Of a stretch of DNA of 64,000 nt, positions 60,634-64,000 are shown one piece after another. The stretch is from Promicromonospora panici. GTDB lineage: Bacteria > Actinomycetota > Actinomycetes > Actinomycetales > Cellulomonadaceae. Position 1 is the stretch's first letter. Every line of letters starts with the position of its first letter. The notes beneath the pieces are model-generated. The model did no database searches. It was not told where the DNA came from and saw nothing but the letters and a program-made list of their open reading frames with translations. Where the stretch lies: positions 62,001 through 126,000 of the forward strand of contig NZ_UWYY01000013.1 in assembly GCF_900608595.1 (NCBI RefSeq), given 5' to 3'. A program made the position numbers and the translations under genes.

Positions 60634-62291
60634 TCATGCGGCGCGCCTCGACACGGCCGGCAGCGTGCCCGCGGGGGTGATCTCGCGGCCGTGCCGGTCG
60701 AGGAGTGTCCAGCCGGAGTGCCGGCTGCCGTCCGGGTTCCCGGTCCAGCGCATGGTGATGCCGGTGGTGTCGACGAGGTCATGGTGGTGGTAGCACAGCA
60801 GGGCGGAGTTCTGGACGCTGGTCTCTCCGCCGTCGGCCCAATGGCTTTCGGCGTGGTGGACCTCGCAGCGCCCGGGCGGCTGGGCGCAGTCGACATAGAC
60901 ACAATGCTTGTCGCGGGCGATGACGGCGCGGCGCATCTGCCCGGTGACGGTGCACTGTGCGCGGCCGACGTCGAGCACCTGCCCGTCCGGCCCGAAGACC
61001 ACACGCGTCACCGCTGAGTCGCAGAGCAGGCGCCGAAGCGCGGCGGTAGGCACAAGCGACGCGGAGATGCCGAACCGAGCAGGCGCCGCAGTGACCTCGG
61101 TCAGTGTCGTCGGCACGTCGAGCAGGCCGTCGTCGTGGTGGTGGTTGCTGCTCCCGTCGCCGTAGTCGTCACCCTGCTCGTCGGGGTTGCCGTCGTCGTC
61201 TTCGCACCGGTCGCTGCCTGGGGGTGTACGGAACCGGGTGGTGAGGCGTGTGAGCTCGGTCCAGGAGACGGTCACGGTGACATGCGGTCGCACGGCAGCG
61301 CCGGTCCCGGTGTGTCCGTTGTCGAGCACGGTTCGTGCAAGGTCGGCAAGAGCCTGGGCGCGGCGCTGGGTCGGCGTGCGGTCGTCGCCGGGCGTCGGCG
61401 CCCCCATCACCGAGTCCATCGCGGCACGCAGTGCCTCGCCGTGCTCGTCGGTCAGGAACCCGTCGACGTGGTAGCCGCCAAAGGTCTTGGCCACGTCGAG
61501 GTGTTCACGCTCGGATGCCTGCTTGTAGCCGCGCTCGTCGGACTCCGGGTCGGCGACGCGCGCGAACCGGTCCACGAACCGGCGGAAGACGAGAGGGCCG
61601 TGCTGATCGGCCAGGTCCAGCAGTAGCTCTTCGCCGGTCGGACCGTGAGCCGTGCCCTCAGCCGAGCTGTCGGCCGGCTCCGCTGCGGGATCCCCGGCCG
61701 GGTCGTCCACCGGGCCACCGTCGTCGTCCGCAGCGTGGTCTTCGTCTGGCTCGCCCAGCACACTCGACCCTTCCGGGACAGTGGGCGTCGTGCTGGACGG
61801 CGTCGTGTCGACCGGAGCGAGGAGCGCCCGACGTCGCTCCTCCGACGTCGGGCCGACGTCGACCATGGTCCGTACCTGATCCATCCCGAGCCGTCCGTCC
61901 AGGGCGGCGGCGAGCGTGGCCGGGAGGCTCTCCAGGAGTCGTTCGGCGGTGAGGACCTCCCGGCCCGCGGTCCGCATGGTGACCCTTTCCCGCCGGGCGA
62001 GCCAGGTCCGAAACGTCCGCGAACCGTCGAGCGCCCACATGCCGTCAGCCTCGATGCGGGGCAGCCATGTCATCCGGAGTATGTCCAGCTGCGAACACAC
62101 CGCGCGCAGCAGAGGCGAAACAGCGGTGAGACGGGAGCCGATCCCGGAGCCACTGCCCAGGTCGGCGCTGTCCAGCGCCGCCGGACCCGCCGCGCTGATC
62201 AGCTCGCGGGTCAGGCCCTCAAGGTCCGCGACGATCGTCTCGAGCGAGCGTGCGCCTGAAGGCGCATCGCGCTCGGCTGTGCCAGCACCAT
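60634..62291 (-). CDS. DUF222/HNH endonuclease-domain protein, N-terminus uncertain (possible frameshift)
   Basis: The main frame runs from about 62220 down to the stop at 60634 and encodes an N-terminal helical DUF222-type domain, an Asp/Glu/Pro-rich spacer (RTPPGSDRCEDDDGNPDEQGDD region) and a C-terminal HNH nuclease domain (CEVHHAESHWADGG then SALLCYHHHDLVD). No good start codon lies at the beginning of this frame. It stays open up to a TTG at 62379. A plausible start (ATG 62291 after GAGGAGG) is in the neighbouring frame, which reads MVLAQPSAMRLQAHARS before diverging near 62235-62245. A 1-base indel there, real or technical, would join them. These multi-copy actinobacterial genes may relate to mobile elements. 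Confidence 0.8.
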
Positions 62292-62504
62292 GCGGCTCAC
62301 CTCCTCGTAGTCCCGAAGCGCCAGCTCGGTGCCGGCAACACGTCGAGAATATCGAACAGCTGTACCCATCGCGAGGCAAATTTGAAATCTGTGGATAACG
62401 TATCGGCGCCCAACTCGTGCGTCGGTAACTGGTTCAGACTTCGACCGGATCACGACCGGGCCGCCACCGGGCCGAGTGTCAGAGGCTCACGGCAGACTGA
62501 GCCC

Positions 62505-64000
62505 GTGCACACGGTGATCTCGCGAGAACCTTCGGGCATCGGCCTCCGGCCGGTGTCCGACGCCGGTGCGCCCGCGGGGGAGCCGCGCACCGTCGAGGCG
62601 GCCCGCCTGGCCCAGGAGGTGGCGGCCGACGAGGCGGCCCGCACGCGCTGGACCTGGGACGACACCAACAGCTGGTACCCGGCGCTCCTCGCCGACGGCG
62701 TCCGGGTCGACCGGGCGCACGACCTGCGGCTGGCGCACGCGATCCTCCGGGCCTCGGCGCTGTCGGCGCGCACCGCCCTCGCCGAGGCGGGCCCCACCGC
62801 ATGGGACCGGCTCGCGCCGGTCCCACCCCCGGGCGGCCCGACGGCGGCCGCGCTGGTCCGTCCGGATCGGCACCCCGGCTCCGAGCCGCTCTTCGAGCTC
62901 GGCGAGATCGCCGCGCCGGCTCGCTCCGAATCGACCACGGGGGATCGTGGTGAACCTGGCGAACGGTCGGGCAGCGCGCGCGAACCGGACGGGTCCCTCG
63001 ACCCCGCCGCCGAGCTCACCGCACAGCTCACGGCACTCAAGGACAGCACCGACCCGGGCCGCCTCCGGCTCCTTCTCGCGGCAGAGTCCGCGGGGTCGCT
63101 CGCGGCCGCCGAGATGCACCACGCCGGGCTCCCATGGCGCGGCGACATCCACGACGAGATCCTCACCGAGGCGCTCGGCCCGAGGCCCCGGCCGGGCGCG
63201 CGCCCGGCGAAGCTCGAAGAGCTGGCCAACCAGATCCGCGCGGCTCTCGACGCCCCGCCCACGCTCAATCCCGACTCCCATCCGGACCTGCTGCGCGCCA
63301 TGGAGTATGCCGGCGTGGGTGCCCGCAGCCTGCGCAAGTGGGAGCTGGAGAAGCTCGATCACCCGGTGATCGCCCCGCTCCTGGAGTACAAGGGGCTCTA
63401 CCGCCTCTACACCGCGAACGGCTGGAACTGGATCGACACCTGGGCACCAGACGGCCGGTTCCGCATGGAGTACGTGGTCGGCGGCGTGGTCACGGGCCGC
63501 TGGGCGAGCACCGGCGGCGGCGCGCTGCAGCTGCCGCACAACGTCCGGCGGGCGGTGGTCGCCGACCCGGGCTGGACCTTCGTCGTGGCCGATGCTGCCC
63601 AGCTCGAACCACGCGTGCTCGCCGCCCTGGCCCGCGACGAGCGCATGGCGGCGGCGGGCCGCAGCAAGGACGGCGCGAACACCGACATGTACGCCGGGAT
63701 CGTCGCGACGGGCGCCGTCGACTCCCGCGAGCACGCGAAGGTGGGCATGCTCGGCGCCATGTACGGCGGGACCACGGGCGTCAGCGCGCAGGTGCTGCCG
63801 CGGCTCGCCCGCGCGTTCCCGCAGGCCATCGACCTGGTCGAGCGTGCGGCCCGGGCCGGCGAGCGCGGCGAGGTCGTCACCACCCGGCTGGGCCGCAGCT
63901 CGCCGCTGCCGGGAGAGTCGTGGGCCGCCACCCAGGGCTCCGCCTTCGACGAGGACGCCGGGGCCGACGCCCAGTCCCGCGCCCGCAGCCAGACGCGCTC
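62505..64000 (+). CDS. Family-A DNA polymerase / 3'-5' exonuclease-like protein, 3' end outside window
   Basis: 498 residues are visible, starting at GTG 62505 (reading HTVISREPSGIGLRP) and open to the window edge. An exonuclease-like N-terminal part is followed by polymerase segments: GRWASTGGGALQLPHNVRRAV, the palm motif VVADAAQLEPRVLAALARD (equivalent to DYSQIELR) and the fingers region KVGMLGAMYGGTTG. It matches the actinobacterial proteins annotated as bifunctional 3'-5' exonuclease/DNA polymerase, distinct from the housekeeping PolA. CAGACT lies about 7 nt before the GTG, so the transcript may be leaderless. The HNH gene is divergent. Confidence 0.85.
   Translation, partial: MHTVISREPSGIGLRPVSDAGAPAGEPRTVEAARLAQEVAADEAARTRWTWDDTNSWYPALLADGVRVDRAHDLRLAHAILRASALSARTALAEAGPTAWDRLAPVPPPGGPTAAALVRPDRHPGSEPLFELGEIAAPARSESTTGDRGEPGERSGSAREPDGSLDPAAELTAQLTALKDSTDPGRLRLLLAAESAGSLAAAEMHHAGLPWRGDIHDEILTEALGPRPRPGARPAKLEELANQIRAALDAPPTLNPDSHPDLLRAMEYAGVGARSLRKWELEKLDHPVIAPLLEYKGLYRLYTANGWNWIDTWAPDGRFRMEYVVGGVVTGRWASTGGGALQLPHNVRRAVVADPGWTFVVADAAQLEPRVLAALARDERMAAAGRSKDGANTDMYAGIVATGAVDSREHAKVGMLGAMYGGTTGVSAQVLPRLARAFPQAIDLVERAARAGERGEVVTTRLGRSSPLPGESWAATQGSAFDEDAGADAQSRARSQTR

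Noticed and set aside
1..64000. tRNA or rRNA genes and prophage or plasmid replication genes
   Set aside because: None was recognised in the intergenic gaps on either strand by eye; a tRNAscan/Infernal run would be needed to exclude small RNAs.

Overview
The window is high-GC DNA with many GTG starts, tightly overlapping ATGA/GTGA gene junctions, lipoprotein-type sugar-binding proteins and LacI/DeoR/TetR regulators. Together these point to a free-living, saprophytic actinobacterium. I would guess Micrococcales (Promicromonosporaceae or Cellulomonadaceae), but that placement is inference. No rRNA, tRNA, CRISPR array, transposase or phage gene was recognised.

Layout. 1-10975 is an alpha-glucan/alpha-glucoside locus. 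It holds the end of a terpene-cyclase-fold gene and a GH31 glucosidase on +, then a minus-strand operon (binding lipoprotein, two CUT1 permeases, debranching-type glucosidase, LacI regulator), and a second, divergent LacI gene with two matching operator palindromes. 10976-12353 holds a lone AbiEi/DUF559-like nuclease gene flanked by two directly repeated 79-nt imperfect palindromes. 12354-15376 is an ECF sigma/zinc anti-sigma pair with two lipoprotein genes and a cytochrome b561-like gene. Three copies of one promoter motif suggest a small local regulon that includes the sigma operon itself. 15377-19000 holds a stand-alone FrdA/NadB-type flavoprotein and a NarL-type two-component system.

19155-34506 is a glycan-degradation region. 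A minus-strand operon encodes a PfkB kinase, a second CUT1 transporter and a GH29 fucosidase broken by a frameshift. Divergent to it are a DeoR regulator, a GH4 glycosidase and a GH38 alpha-mannosidase, followed by a GH2 beta-galactosidase facing a TetR gene with a palindromic operator between them. 34511-35247 is heme oxygenase with an IdeR/DtxR-type iron box. 35415-42950 is a complete oligopeptide ABC operon (D-F-B-C) with an M20 amidohydrolase and two binding-protein genes, one of them an internally deleted 218-residue copy.

43032-60564 is the most unusual part. An alpha/beta-hydrolase gene is followed by an archaeal-type Asp(Asn)-tRNA synthetase preceded by what reads as a translational T-box riboswitch with a GAC specifier. 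After a strong terminator hairpin comes a six-gene run: two tandem DUF4132 (MolR-like) giants, a MoxR AAA+ ATPase, a DUF5682 protein, a VWA-domain protein and a SWIM zinc-finger protein. It corresponds to the poorly understood E. coli yehI-yehL-yehM-yehP-yehQ set. The window ends with a DUF222/HNH protein whose N-terminus looks frameshifted and the start of an actinobacterial family-A DNA polymerase/exonuclease.

Two families of dispersed hairpin elements sit in intergenic gaps (3425-3582 and 19053-19141; 10999-11077, 12250-12328 and probably 15306-15366). Four of the five lie between convergent genes, so they probably act as two-way terminators.
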